Assembly (NCBI GenBank): GCA_937918935.1
Contig: CAKZSI010000022.1
Location: 1-64,000 of the forward strand
Length of the DNA stretch: 64,000 nt
Direction of reading: 5' to 3'
From: an uncultured Chloroflexales bacterium
Lineage (GTDB): Bacteria > Chloroflexota > Chloroflexia > Chloroflexales > Chloroflexaceae
Positions within the stretch are counted from its first letter, which is position 1. Every line of letters starts with the position of its first letter. Positions 51,953 through 60,029 of this stretch are shown piece after piece. The position numbers and the translations under genes were made by a program. A model generated the notes under the pieces. The model did not search any database and had not been told where the DNA came from. It was given only the letters and a program-made list of their open reading frames with translations.

Positions 51953-53446
51953 ATGACCAACCGGCTGGAACCGATTCTGCAAGATCTTGCCGACCTGTGC
52001 GCGGCGCGGGGAGCGCGGGCCTGGCTCACGGGCGGCGCGGCCCGCGACCTGGCGTTGGGACGCGCGCCCTCCGATCTGGATGTCGCGGTCTCTGGTAACG
52101 GTTTCGAACTGGCCCGCGCCTTCGCCGACGCCCACGATGGGGCCTTCGTGGCCCTCGACGCCGAACGCGCTACCGGCCGGGCGGTGTTCGCCGGGTCACC
52201 GCCACTGACGGTAGACATCGCCGGACTGCGCGGCCCTGACATCGAAGCCGATCTGCGGCTGCGCGACTTCACCATCAACGCCCTGGCCCTGCCCCTCGAT
52301 GCCGCCCTGCGTCTGCCGCCTCCGCCCGCGGCGCTGATTGACCCGACCGGCGGCCTGGCCGATCTCCGGGCAGGGATTTTGCGCCCCTGCGGCCCCACCA
52401 GCCTGCTTGACGACCCGTTGCGCGTGTTGCGGGCCGCGCGGCTCTGTGCCACCCTCGATCTGCGCCCCGCCCCGGAACTGGTCGATCTGGCCCGCGTCGC
52501 CGCCCCGGGCCTTGAACAGGTGGCCGGTGAGCGCGCCCGCGATGAACTGCTCAAACTGCTCGACGCTCCCGCCGCCGCGCCGTGGCTGCGCTTCCTCGAC
52601 GCCTGCGGCGCCCTGACCCGTCTGATCCCTGAGCTGGAGCCTGGCCGCGACTGCGAACAGCCCTATGTCCATTTCCTGCCGGTGCTGGCGCATATGCTGG
52701 AGACCGTGGCCGCCCTGGATTGGCTGCTCGGCGGTCCCGTCAGGGCCGACGCCCTGCCCGTGGCAGTACGGACTCACCCGGAGCTGAGCCGAAGCCTGCC
52801 CTTCGCCGCGCCTGTGCAGGAACTCATGGCCGAACGCCGCGCCGGCGGGCACCGCCGGCAGGCCCTGCTGAAACTGGCGGCCCTGATCCACGACAACGCC
52901 AAGCCCCAGACAAAGGCCATCCATCCTGATGGCAAAGTCAGCTTCTACGGCCATCAGGAGCTTGGCGCAGACGCGGCGGTGCAGATCGGGCGGCGGCTGC
53001 GCCTCAGCCGCAACGACCTTCGTTACGTGGAACTGGTAGTGCGCGAGCACATGCGCCCGGGGCAACTGCGCGCCGTGGAGGTGCTCACGCCGCGCGCCCT
53101 GTACCGCTTCTTCCGCGACCTTGGCGATGCCGGCCCCGATGTGCTGCTGCACGAACTGGCCGACCATCTGGCCACCAGGGGGCCGCACGTGGATCCGGAG
53201 GGTTGGGTGGCGCACCTGGCGTGGACCGGGGCGCTGCTGGCTCATTACTACGAGCCGGCGCCCACTCGGCGGGCGCCGTTGATTGACGGCAACGGGTTGA
53301 TGGCGGCCCTGGGGATCGGGCCGGGGCCCCGGGTTGGCGCGTTACTGCGCGAAATCGCCGAGGCTCAGGCGGCGGGTGAGATTACGACGCGCGAGGAGGC
53401 AATTGAACTGGCCAGGCAACGAATGGCGGCCAGTGACGCCCGGTAA
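51953..53446 (+). CDS. tRNA nucleotidyltransferase / poly(A) polymerase family with HD domain
   Basis: 497-residue class II nucleotidyltransferase. The head has TGGAARDLALGRAPSDLDVAV with the catalytic Asp-x-Asp, and LRDFTINALALPL and RPCGPTSLLDDPLRVLRAARLCA as further family motifs. The C-terminal HD-like domain is visible as LAALIHDNAKPQTK...GHQELGADAA near residue 320. Likely adds CCA to tRNA 3' ends or part of it; adenylating-only relatives exist. The ATG at 51953 opens the conserved domain; upstream ribosome site is weak. Follows the fructosamine kinase by 66 nt on the same strand. Confidence 0.88.
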   Translation: MTNRLEPILQDLADLCAARGARAWLTGGAARDLALGRAPSDLDVAVSGNGFELARAFADAHDGAFVALDAERATGRAVFAGSPPLTVDIAGLRGPDIEADLRLRDFTINALALPLDAALRLPPPPAALIDPTGGLADLRAGILRPCGPTSLLDDPLRVLRAARLCATLDLRPAPELVDLARVAAPGLEQVAGERARDELLKLLDAPAAAPWLRFLDACGALTRLIPELEPGRDCEQPYVHFLPVLAHMLETVAALDWLLGGPVRADALPVAVRTHPELSRSLPFAAPVQELMAERRAGGHRRQALLKLAALIHDNAKPQTKAIHPDGKVSFYGHQELGADAAVQIGRRLRLSRNDLRYVELVVREHMRPGQLRAVEVLTPRALYRFFRDLGDAGPDVLLHELADHLATRGPHVDPEGWVAHLAWTGALLAHYYEPAPTRRAPLIDGNGLMAALGIGPGPRVGALLREIAEAQAAGEITTREEAIELARQRMAASDAR

Positions 53447-53479
53447 GGCCGAGGCGCCGGGTAAGCCAGCGCTTCGGCC

Positions 53480-53647
53480 CTACTCACGTTTCCCTTCAAC
53501 CTTGATGCTCAGGCGCAACTCCTCGGTATGCTGGCGGTCGTCACGGGCGGAGGGACGCTCTTCGTTGAGCAATGGCAGGAGCACCAGGGTCAGCACCATC
53601 ATCACGGCCAGCAGAACGGTAGGAAAGTGATTGATCCACTCAACCAT
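53480..53647 (-). CDS. Small single-pass membrane protein (55 residues), undescribed
   Basis: Short ORF with an ideal ribosome site (AAGGAG, 6 nt before the ATG at 53647). The protein begins MVEWINHFPTVLLAVMMVL; one hydrophobic helix (about residues 9-26) is followed by a charged tail rich in Glu, Arg and Lys (EERPSARDDRQHTEELRLS), likely cytoplasmic or interfacial. I do not recognise a family. It ends 33 nt from the tRNA nucleotidyltransferase stop (convergent). It is immediately preceded by an 18-codon ORF whose stop sits in its Shine-Dalgarno region, and a promoter is visible upstream. Confidence 0.65.
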   Translation of the reverse strand: MVEWINHFPTVLLAVMMVLTLVLLPLLNEERPSARDDRQHTEELRLSIKVEGKRE

Positions 53648-53650
53648 CGG

Positions 53651-53707
53651 CTACTCCTTAGCTGCGGGCGAGGCAGCCACCGCGGCACATTGCCCTGACT
53701 CGGTCAT
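53651..53707 (-). CDS. 18-codon ORF directly upstream of the small membrane protein
   Basis: ATG at 53707 with a strong GGAGGAG 2-3 nt upstream; encodes MTESGQCAAVAASPAAKE and stops at 53651. The last codons contain the AAGGAG of the following gene, so ribosomes ending here would reinitiate at 53647. It could be a leader peptide that couples or controls expression. An in-frame ATG further up (53833) would make 60 residues but lacks a ribosome site. Confidence 0.5.
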   Translation of the reverse strand: MTESGQCAAVAASPAAKE

Positions 53708-53831
53708 TTCTCCTCCACGGCGAGGTTCGGAGGGGCAAAGCCTTTGAAGAAGGATAACGCGCTTCCTCTGGCGGCCCGTGGCCCCCGGACCCGCGCTCAC
53801 GGCGGACCGACAACGGAACATTACCCCGTGC

Positions 53832-53860
53832 ATCTTACGAAAGAAGGCTCAACCGGGCAA
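53832..53860 (-). promoter_or_regulatory. Candidate promoter for the small-ORF pair
   Basis: Minus-strand TTGCCC (53860-53855) and TAAGAT (53837-53832) with a 17-nt spacer, giving a leader of about 115 nt before the 18-codon ORF. Confidence 0.45.
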
Positions 53861-53982
53861 TGAGAGCCATCTGAGTTGTGACTGAACGTGTCAGACGGTT
53901 CGGAGCGCCGTGGACCTCACGGCTCAAGTCGCAGGCTCACCTGCGGCTGGCGCGGAGCGGGCGCGCTGCTGAAGTGGTGGAG

Positions 53983-54366
53983 CTACTTCAGCACATCGCG
54001 CACAATGTGCTCGAGCCGGTCAAGTGGAAAAGGTTTGGGGAGGTAATAATCCACGCGCTGTTCGCGGGCGCGCTTCTCGAGTTCCGGAGAGGCATAGGCG
54101 GTGATCATCACCACGCGGGTATCGGGCGACGTCTCCTTGATCGCCGCGGCGAGTTGCAGGCCATTCATACCTGGCATGTTGTAATCGGTAATCACCAGGG
54201 GAACCGGACGCAGGGCAATCTGGGCCAGGGCCTCCGCTCCTCCATTGACCGTGACGATATCATAACCGCCCGTCAGATCGCGCATCAAGCGATGGAGAAT
54301 GATCAGAATGTCTGGCTCGTCTTCAACGAGAACGATGGCCGGATTGCGACCTGAAACATCGGGCAT
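53983..54366 (-). CDS. Single-domain response regulator
   Basis: 127-residue CheY-like receiver: acidic pair in VLVEDEPDI, phosphoacceptor Asp61 in VITDYNMPGMNG, Thr in VVMITAYAS and Lys in YLPKPFPLDRL. There is no output domain and no histidine kinase beside it, so it likely works by protein contact or in a phosphorelay. ATG at 54366 has GAGGGGTGG upstream. Monocistronic. Confidence 0.88.
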   Translation of the reverse strand: MPDVSGRNPAIVLVEDEPDILIILHRLMRDLTGGYDIVTVNGGAEALAQIALRPVPLVITDYNMPGMNGLQLAAAIKETSPDTRVVMITAYASPELEKRAREQRVDYYLPKPFPLDRLEHIVRDVLK

Positions 54367-54440
54367 GGGCGCCACCCCTCAATTCGCTTGAGATGTCCAT
54401 GCGGCTTTGCCACACACAACGGAGATGAAAACACGTTTTC

Positions 54441-54558
54441 CTGGGAGAGCACACCCTCCCATACCCTCCCATCGGGCCGGAGCAGGGTGTTCGTGGAAGA
54501 GTTGCGTCCTCCCAGACCCTGCCTTTGGGCCGAGGGGTGAGGAAACCTGGTTTCCCCA
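54441..54558. repeat. B-B-A palindrome module
   Basis: CTGGGAGAGcacaCCCTCCCA at 54441-54461, a second B-like half (GGAAGAGTTGCGTCCTCCC, 54495-54513) and GGAAACCTGGTTTCC (54541-54555). They lie in the 361-nt gap between the response regulator and the AEC transporter; no gene is visible there. Confidence 0.6.
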
Positions 54559-54727
54559 TTTCCGTATCAGGTGGACAGAAACCGACGAACGAGCATCACG
54601 GCGCTAAGTGGCGAGTATTGTAACATACCGGCTGTACCAGGGCAAGCGAGGCTGTACGCGAACCAGGCAAATAGTGGTACAGTAAACCACCGCCCCGCGC
54701 GGGGGCGAGCGCCTGGTAGGAGCCTCT

Positions 54728-55633
54728 ATGACGCAGCTTGTCGGCATCTTTCTCAACGTTCTCGTGCCGGTGTTTTCCCTGGTTCTGCTTGGCTACCTGA
54801 CCGCTCCACGTTTGCAACTGGAGACCCGCACCCTCTCGCGCTACGCCTACTTTGTGCTTACCCCGGCGCTGGTGTTCATGACTCTGAGCCAGACGCGCAT
54901 CGAAGTAGCCCTGGCCGGGCGGATGATCGGCTTCATCACCCTTGTCTATGCCGGAACGATCATCATTGCCTTCGTCACGGCGCGCCTGCTGCGGCGGCCG
55001 GCGGCGATGACCGCGGCTTATGTGATGATTGCCGCCTTCGGCAATGTGGGCAACTTCGGGCTGCCGATTGTCCAGTTCGCCGAGGGGCCGGAGGCGCTCG
55101 GTCTGGCCACACTCTACTTTCTGGCCAACCTGGTGCTGGCCTTTATCGTCTGCGTCACGGCGGCCAACTTCAGCCGGGGCATCAATCTGGGAATGGTGGG
55201 GCGGGTCTTTCGCACCCCCGCGCTGATCGCCCTGGCCCCGGCTCTGGCGGTCAACGGGCTCAACATCAGTCTGCCGGCGGTGGTCACCCGGCCCCTCGAG
55301 TTGCTCTCGGCGGCGCTCATCCCGACCATGCTGATCGTGCTGGGCGCCCAGTTGTCCGAGGCGGGAATCCCCCGGCTCAACCGGGATATGCTGATCTCCA
55401 GCGCCATCAGGCTGATCGGCGGGCCGCTGATCGCCTTCAGCACCGTTGGCTGGTTCGCCCTGCCGCCCCTGGAGCGCAACGTCGGTATTCTCCAGGCCAG
55501 TATGCCCACGGCTGTCCTGGTATCCATCATCGCCATGGAGAACCGCCTGCTGCCGGAGTTTGTAACCGCGACCGTGCTCTTCTCGAACGTGATCAGCATT
55601 ACCACCCTGGCGGTGGTGTTGCTGTTGTTGTAG
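54728..55633 (+). CDS. AEC (auxin efflux carrier) family transporter
   Basis: 301-residue inner-membrane protein with about ten hydrophobic helices in two halves: NVLVPVFSLVLLGYL at the N-terminus, AAFGNVGNFGLPIVQFAEG at the first crossover, and ASMPTAVLVSIIAMENRLLP near the end. Members export auxins in plants and malate, other carboxylates or unknown solutes in bacteria. AGGAG lies 5 nt before the ATG. Substrate unknown; monocistronic. Confidence 0.85.
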   Translation: MTQLVGIFLNVLVPVFSLVLLGYLTAPRLQLETRTLSRYAYFVLTPALVFMTLSQTRIEVALAGRMIGFITLVYAGTIIIAFVTARLLRRPAAMTAAYVMIAAFGNVGNFGLPIVQFAEGPEALGLATLYFLANLVLAFIVCVTAANFSRGINLGMVGRVFRTPALIALAPALAVNGLNISLPAVVTRPLELLSAALIPTMLIVLGAQLSEAGIPRLNRDMLISSAIRLIGGPLIAFSTVGWFALPPLERNVGILQASMPTAVLVSIIAMENRLLPEFVTATVLFSNVISITTLAVVLLLL

Positions 55634-55725
55634 GAGGTTGAGCTTGTGGGGGAAGGTCGTGGTAGGCATTGCCCTCGCCGCGCGCTTCCAGATATTCGAT
55701 TGCACAGCCCTTGCACCGGAATTGG

Positions 55726-55755
55726 TTGCTTGAAATCCCAAACTAATGGTATAAT
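55726..55755 (+). promoter_or_regulatory. Promoter of the TRAP binding-protein gene
   Basis: TTGCTT (55726-55731), 18-nt spacer, consensus TATAAT (55750-55755); start codon 48 nt further on. Confidence 0.65.
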
Positions 55756-55802
55756 AGCCGCCGCGGTTTTCCCCTTTCAAGTACAGATGCTCAGGAGCAA
55801 CT

Positions 55803-56972
55803 ATGAAACGACGTGAGTTTCTCCGTGGCGCCGCAGCCGGTGTCCTAGGCGGTCTCGGGATGACCCTGGCGGCGTGCGCTGGCGCGCCCGCGGCGCCCCC
55901 GGCGGGTGGCGGCGCAGCGGCTGAACCGACCGCGCCGCAGGCCCAGGCCCCGGCGCAGGGGTCGTCCCTCCCGGCAGTGGAGTGGCGCATGGGTACGAGC
56001 TGGCCGGTTTCGCTCGACACGATCTACGGCGGCGCGACGGTGCTGGCGGAGCGGGTGGGCGAGTTGTCGGGGGGGATGTTCAAGATCACGACCTTCCCTG
56101 CCGGGGAACTGTTCCCCGGCCTCGAGGTGGTGCAGAACGTACAGCAGGGCACGGTCGAGTCGGGCCACACGGCGCTGTACTACTACGTTGGCCTCAACCC
56201 GGCCTGGGCTTTTGCCACCTCGCTGCCCTTTGGCCTGACGGCCCAGCAGCAGAATGCCTGGTTGTACCACGGCGGCGGCAACGAGGCCCTGAACAAACTG
56301 GCCAACAACTTCAATGTCACGGTCTTCCCCGCCGGCAACACTGGCTCGCAGATGGGCGGCTGGTGGCGCAAGGAGGTCAACAGCATCGCTGATGTCCAGG
56401 GCATCAAGCTGCGCATCCCCGGCCTTGGCGCCGAGGTCTGGAAACGTCTCGGCGTGGTGACCCAGACTCTTCCCGGCGGTGAGATTTTTCAGGCTCTCTC
56501 TACCGGCGCGGTGGACGCTGCCGAGTGGGTTGGCCCCTATGACGATCTGAAGCTCGGTCTGCCCGACGCCACCAACTTCTATTACACCCCCGGCTGGTGG
56601 GAGCCAGGCCCCTCCCTGCACGCGGTGGTGAACAACGATGCCTGGGGCAAACTGCCAGTGGAGTACCAGCGCTACTTCGCCGTGGCAGCCTGGGAGTCGA
56701 ACTTGAACATGCTCGCCAAGTACGACGCGCTGAACCAGGATGCGCTGAGTCAGATTCTCTCGGGGGGGAAGATCCAGCTCAAGGTCTTCTCCAACGAGAT
56801 CCTCGCGGCGGCGCAGAAGGCGGCCTTTGAACTCTTCGATGAGAACGCTGGCAAATCGCCGGAGTTCAAGGAGATCTACGGACCCTGGAAGGAGTTCCGT
56901 ACCAAGATTTACAAGTGGCACCAGACCAACGAGTTCCCCTTCGCGAATTTCGCCTACAGTAACGCGGTCTAA
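55803..56972 (+). CDS. TRAP transporter substrate-binding protein (DctP family), Tat lipoprotein
   Basis: 389-residue solute-binding protein. N-terminal Tat motif RREFLRG (residues 3-9) and lipobox LAAC (Cys25) indicate export folded and lipid anchored. After an Ala/Pro linker (about 27-55), the DctP fold runs from WRMGTSWP, through VESGHTALYYYVGLNPAWAF and the carboxylate-binding Arg in GIKLRIPGLGAEVW (about 205), to GGEIFQALSTGAVDAAEWVGPYDDLKLGL. This subgroup resembles binding proteins for keto acids or mannitol/chloroaromatics. No DctQ or DctM permease is nearby. AGGAG precedes the ATG; the promoter is at 55726. Confidence 0.9.
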   Translation: MKRREFLRGAAAGVLGGLGMTLAACAGAPAAPPAGGGAAAEPTAPQAQAPAQGSSLPAVEWRMGTSWPVSLDTIYGGATVLAERVGELSGGMFKITTFPAGELFPGLEVVQNVQQGTVESGHTALYYYVGLNPAWAFATSLPFGLTAQQQNAWLYHGGGNEALNKLANNFNVTVFPAGNTGSQMGGWWRKEVNSIADVQGIKLRIPGLGAEVWKRLGVVTQTLPGGEIFQALSTGAVDAAEWVGPYDDLKLGLPDATNFYYTPGWWEPGPSLHAVVNNDAWGKLPVEYQRYFAVAAWESNLNMLAKYDALNQDALSQILSGGKIQLKVFSNEILAAAQKAAFELFDENAGKSPEFKEIYGPWKEFRTKIYKWHQTNEFPFANFAYSNAV

Positions 56973-57136
56973 CTCTCGTAGGTCTATGCACGGTAATGCC
57001 GCTACAAGCAGGGGGTTGGGGGGCCGCGGGCCTGTGTCGTCGAAAAAGAAAACTGTTTCTTTCGGAGGAGGCTCAAAAGGGCGAACCTCCTTCGGTACAG
57101 GGCGCAGCCTTCCACACCTCCTGTGAAAAGTAATGG

Positions 57137-57167
57137 ACAAGGGGCAGGTCGCAAACCTGCCCCTTGT
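57137..57167. terminator. 13-bp hairpin downstream of the TRAP gene
   Basis: ACAAGGGGCAGGT (57137-57149) pairs perfectly with ACCTGCCCCTTGT (57155-57167). No U-tract, so factor-independent termination is uncertain. The 314-nt gap (56973-57286) also has a GAAAAAGAAA / TTTCTTTC dyad near 57040-57062 and no gene. Confidence 0.6.
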
Positions 57168-57286
57168 GCGTGTACAACAAAGATGTTCGCCAGCAGGTGG
57201 AGGCGAAAAACATTCACCTATGCGGGAAAAGACCTACCTGCACCCCGGCTGGCGGCTATGTTGAACCACGAGGGTAAGAGACAGCA

Positions 57287-58441
57287 ATGGTCCTCGAAGC
57301 CGAAACGCTACCGGGCTATTTGATGCCCCGTCTGCCGGCGTATGTTGCGGAGTTGGAGCAGGTGTGCGCGATTGACAGCCCCACCGGACATCGGGCCGGC
57401 ATTGAGGCGCTGGGCGAATGGGTGGAGGGTTGGGCGGCGGCGCGGGGCTGGCAGGTGCGTCGCTTTCCCGACGCGCAGGCCGGTGATGGGCTGGCGCTTA
57501 CCACGCATGGCACGGGTCAGATCCGAGTCTTGCTGGCCACGCACCTCGACACGGTATACCCGGTGGGCACGGCGGCGGCGCGGCCCCTGCGGCGGGTGGG
57601 CGCGCGCCTGGTCGGGCCGGGGAGCGCCGACAACAAGGGCGGGCTGCTCTCGGCGCTCTACGCGGTCGAGGTTCTGGCGGCCCTGGCCCCGCAGAGTTTC
57701 GCCACGCTGAGCGTGGTCTGCGGCAGCGACGAGGAGCGTGATAACCGGGCCTCGCGGGCCATGCTCGAGGCCCTGGCCCCCGGGTATGATCTGGCCCTGG
57801 TGATGGAGCCGGCCCGCGCCAACGGTGACATCGTCAGCGCGCGTAAGGGCAGTGGCGTGTTCGTGCTGGAGGTGAGCGGGCGCGCGGCCCACGCGGGGGT
57901 CGAGCCCGAGCGCGGGGTGAACGCGATTCTCGCGCTGGCCCATCAGGTCATTGCCCTGCAGGCGCTCAACGGGATGCGTCCCGGCGTCACGGTGAACGTG
58001 GGCGTGATCGAAGGCGGCGATGCGCCGAATGTGGTGCCAGCGCGGGCGCGGGCGCTGGTGGATGCGCGGGCGCTGGCGGCGGAGGATATGGCGCTGGTGA
58101 CCGCGGCAGTGGAGGCCATTGCCGCCAGGGAGACGCTTCCGGGGGCGGTGACCCGCGTTAGCGGCGGGTGGACCTTCACGCCCATGGCGCGAACGCCGGC
58201 GGTCGAGCGGCTGGTGGCCCTGGCGCGGGCATGCGCCGATGAGCTGGGCTTCACCCTGGGCGACACGGCCACCGGTGGGGCAAGTTACGCCAATCTGCTG
58301 GCGGGCATGGGGCTGCCTGTGCTGGACGGCCTGGGACCGGTGGGGGGCAACTACCATGGTCCCGAGGAATACATCGAGGAGGCCAGTATCGTGCCGCGCA
58401 TCGCGCTGGTGGCGCTGCTGATCGCCCGCTGGAACGCATAG
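57287..58441 (+). CDS. M20-family peptidase (carboxypeptidase G2-like)
   Basis: 384-residue two-metal hydrolase. LLATHLDTVYPVG (His and Asp ligands), GPGSADNKGGLLSALYAVEVL (bridging Asp), VVCGSDEERDNRASR (catalytic and metal Glu), VMEPARANGDIVSARKG and a lid domain with GRAAHAGVEPERGVNAI; the last ligand His is in GGNYHGPEEYIEE. Closest in pattern to glutamate carboxypeptidase/CPG2-type enzymes, which remove C-terminal Glu or process amino acid conjugates. The TRAP binding protein lies upstream but a hairpin separates them. Confidence 0.87.
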   Translation: MVLEAETLPGYLMPRLPAYVAELEQVCAIDSPTGHRAGIEALGEWVEGWAAARGWQVRRFPDAQAGDGLALTTHGTGQIRVLLATHLDTVYPVGTAAARPLRRVGARLVGPGSADNKGGLLSALYAVEVLAALAPQSFATLSVVCGSDEERDNRASRAMLEALAPGYDLALVMEPARANGDIVSARKGSGVFVLEVSGRAAHAGVEPERGVNAILALAHQVIALQALNGMRPGVTVNVGVIEGGDAPNVVPARARALVDARALAAEDMALVTAAVEAIAARETLPGAVTRVSGGWTFTPMARTPAVERLVALARACADELGFTLGDTATGGASYANLLAGMGLPVLDGLGPVGGNYHGPEEYIEEASIVPRIALVALLIARWNA

Positions 58442-58484
58442 CCCCGCTATCGGAAAAGCATATTCAGCAATCCGAAATGGCATG

Positions 58485-59945
58485 TTACCTGGTACGCCAG
58501 TAAAGTACGATGAGCACGACGGCGCTCTCAAGGGCGGCGGCGAGCACAAAGGCCACGGGCAGGGCGATGGGGCCAAGGGGCCCGATAAGGATGGCGCTGA
58601 GCGCGATGCGGGCGGCGAGTTGCAGCATATTGGCAACCAGAGGCGTGCGCGTATCGTAGCGCGCCACCAGGCCGCGGGTGGCGATCTCAGTGGCTACATA
58701 TGCAGGCAGACCGGGGGCATAGATCGCCAGGAGGCGGTAGGTGAGATCGCCGGCGGCTGCATCGAACGCGCCGCGCTCGAAGAGCAGAGCGATCATTGGC
58801 CGTCCCAGAGCGATCAGCGCAAGGGCGGCCAGGAGCGAGGCGCCGGTGGCGATGAGCAAGGTGCGGCGCAGAAGGGCGCGGAAGGCCGCCAGGTCGTTGG
58901 CGACGCCGCAGGCAGCGAGGGCAGGCAGGGCGGCCTGACCGATGGCCAGCCCGAGCAGGCGCACCGGCAGACCGATGAGCAACATGGCATTGACCAGTGC
59001 GCCCACCGCGGCGGTGACGCCGCTGAGGCTGGCGAAGGCAACATCAACGATGTTGCCGGCATAATTGCTCAACCCGGAGAGCGCGTTGGGCCAGAGCAAG
59101 CGCAGCGTCAGGCGCAGATCACGATCGGCCGGGTCCCACAGCAGGCGTGGCCGGAAGTGGTGGCCGTGCAGGGCGGGGACGAGGATCACGATCTGGAGCA
59201 GGGCGTCGAAGAGTGAGCCAATGGTCGGGCCAAGGATGCCCACCTCGGGAACCACGACCGCCGCGACCGTTCCGCCGATCAACGTGAGGTTGCGCAGGGC
59301 GATGGCCAGGGCGGGGAGCAGGATCTGGTTGCGGCTGACCAGCAGGGACACCAGGGCGGCCTCGCTGATCACCAGCAGCACTTCGAGGAAGAGGAGGCGC
59401 GTCAGGGTGACGGTGAGGGCCTGAGTAGCGGGATCAAAGCCGGGTGCCAGCACCGTCTGCACGAAGAGCGGCGCGGCAAGGGCGGCGAGGAGGCACAGGG
59501 GCGCGAACACGCTCAGCAGGGCCGTCAGGGTTAGATTGACCAGGCGATTGGCTGCGGGCGAGCCGCCGCGGGCGAAGGCCCGCACCAGCACCGGAACCAG
59601 GGCGTTGGTCAGGGCGCCGCCGGAGATCAACAGGCTGACGGTTTCGGGGAGGCGAAAGGCGGCATAAAATGCCGCGGCCTCCTCGCCGAGGCCGAAGCGG
59701 GCATTCAGCAAGATCTGGCGGATGACGCCGAGGATTGCCGAGACCAGGAAGCCGGCCACGTAGAGAGCCGACGCCTCGGCAACGGTGACCTCCAGGGTAG
59801 GCCAGTCGCGGAAGGGCGTCTGCCGGAGACGGGCGAGCAGGTTCAGGGCAGAGTGACGCAACGACGTGCCAACCGGCCTTGCCAGGGCGCATATGCGTGA
59901 CGTTGTTGGCAGAGCAAAACCCGCCCCCACCCTACCGGCGGGCAA
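58485..59945 (-). CDS. murJ: Lipid II flippase family (MurJ/MviN)
   Basis: Up to 486 residues, polytopic, with about 13-14 hydrophobic helices. Motifs of the MurJ family are GVIRQILLNARFGLGEEAAAFYAAFRLPETVSLLISGGALTNALVPVL and the later ILGPTIGSLFDALLQIVIL. It moves lipid-linked cell-wall precursors, or in some lineages other lipid-linked sugars. Only TTG/GTG starts are available near the N-terminus; the homologous part starts near TLEVTVAEASALYVAGFLVS (residue about 50), so the true start may lie up to 50 codons inside 59945. Same strand as phaB, 84 nt after it. Confidence 0.82.
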   Translation of the reverse strand: MPAGRVGAGFALPTTSRICALARPVGTSLRHSALNLLARLRQTPFRDWPTLEVTVAEASALYVAGFLVSAILGVIRQILLNARFGLGEEAAAFYAAFRLPETVSLLISGGALTNALVPVLVRAFARGGSPAANRLVNLTLTALLSVFAPLCLLAALAAPLFVQTVLAPGFDPATQALTVTLTRLLFLEVLLVISEAALVSLLVSRNQILLPALAIALRNLTLIGGTVAAVVVPEVGILGPTIGSLFDALLQIVILVPALHGHHFRPRLLWDPADRDLRLTLRLLWPNALSGLSNYAGNIVDVAFASLSGVTAAVGALVNAMLLIGLPVRLLGLAIGQAALPALAACGVANDLAAFRALLRRTLLIATGASLLAALALIALGRPMIALLFERGAFDAAAGDLTYRLLAIYAPGLPAYVATEIATRGLVARYDTRTPLVANMLQLAARIALSAILIGPLGPIALPVAFVLAAALESAVVLIVLYWRTR

Positions 59946-59955
59946 TGAGAAAACC

Positions 59956-60021
59956 CTGGGAGGGCCGTGCCCTCCCAGACCTTCCCGATGGACAGGGGCG
60001 CGGGGAACCGCGGGTTCCCCG
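59956..60021. repeat. B-plus-A palindrome module, best-formed copy
   Basis: CTGGGAGGGC-cgt-GCCCTCCCAG (59956-59978), 22 nt spacer, then CGGGGAACC-gcg-GGTTCCCCG (60001-60021). Lies between phaB and murJ. Confidence 0.8.
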
Positions 60022-60029
60022 GTTTCACC

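Noticed and set aside
54596-56020. 474-codon minus-strand ORF opposite the AEC transporter and TRAP gene start
   Set aside because: Covers an intergenic promoter and two genes of the other strand, with no motif or ribosome site.
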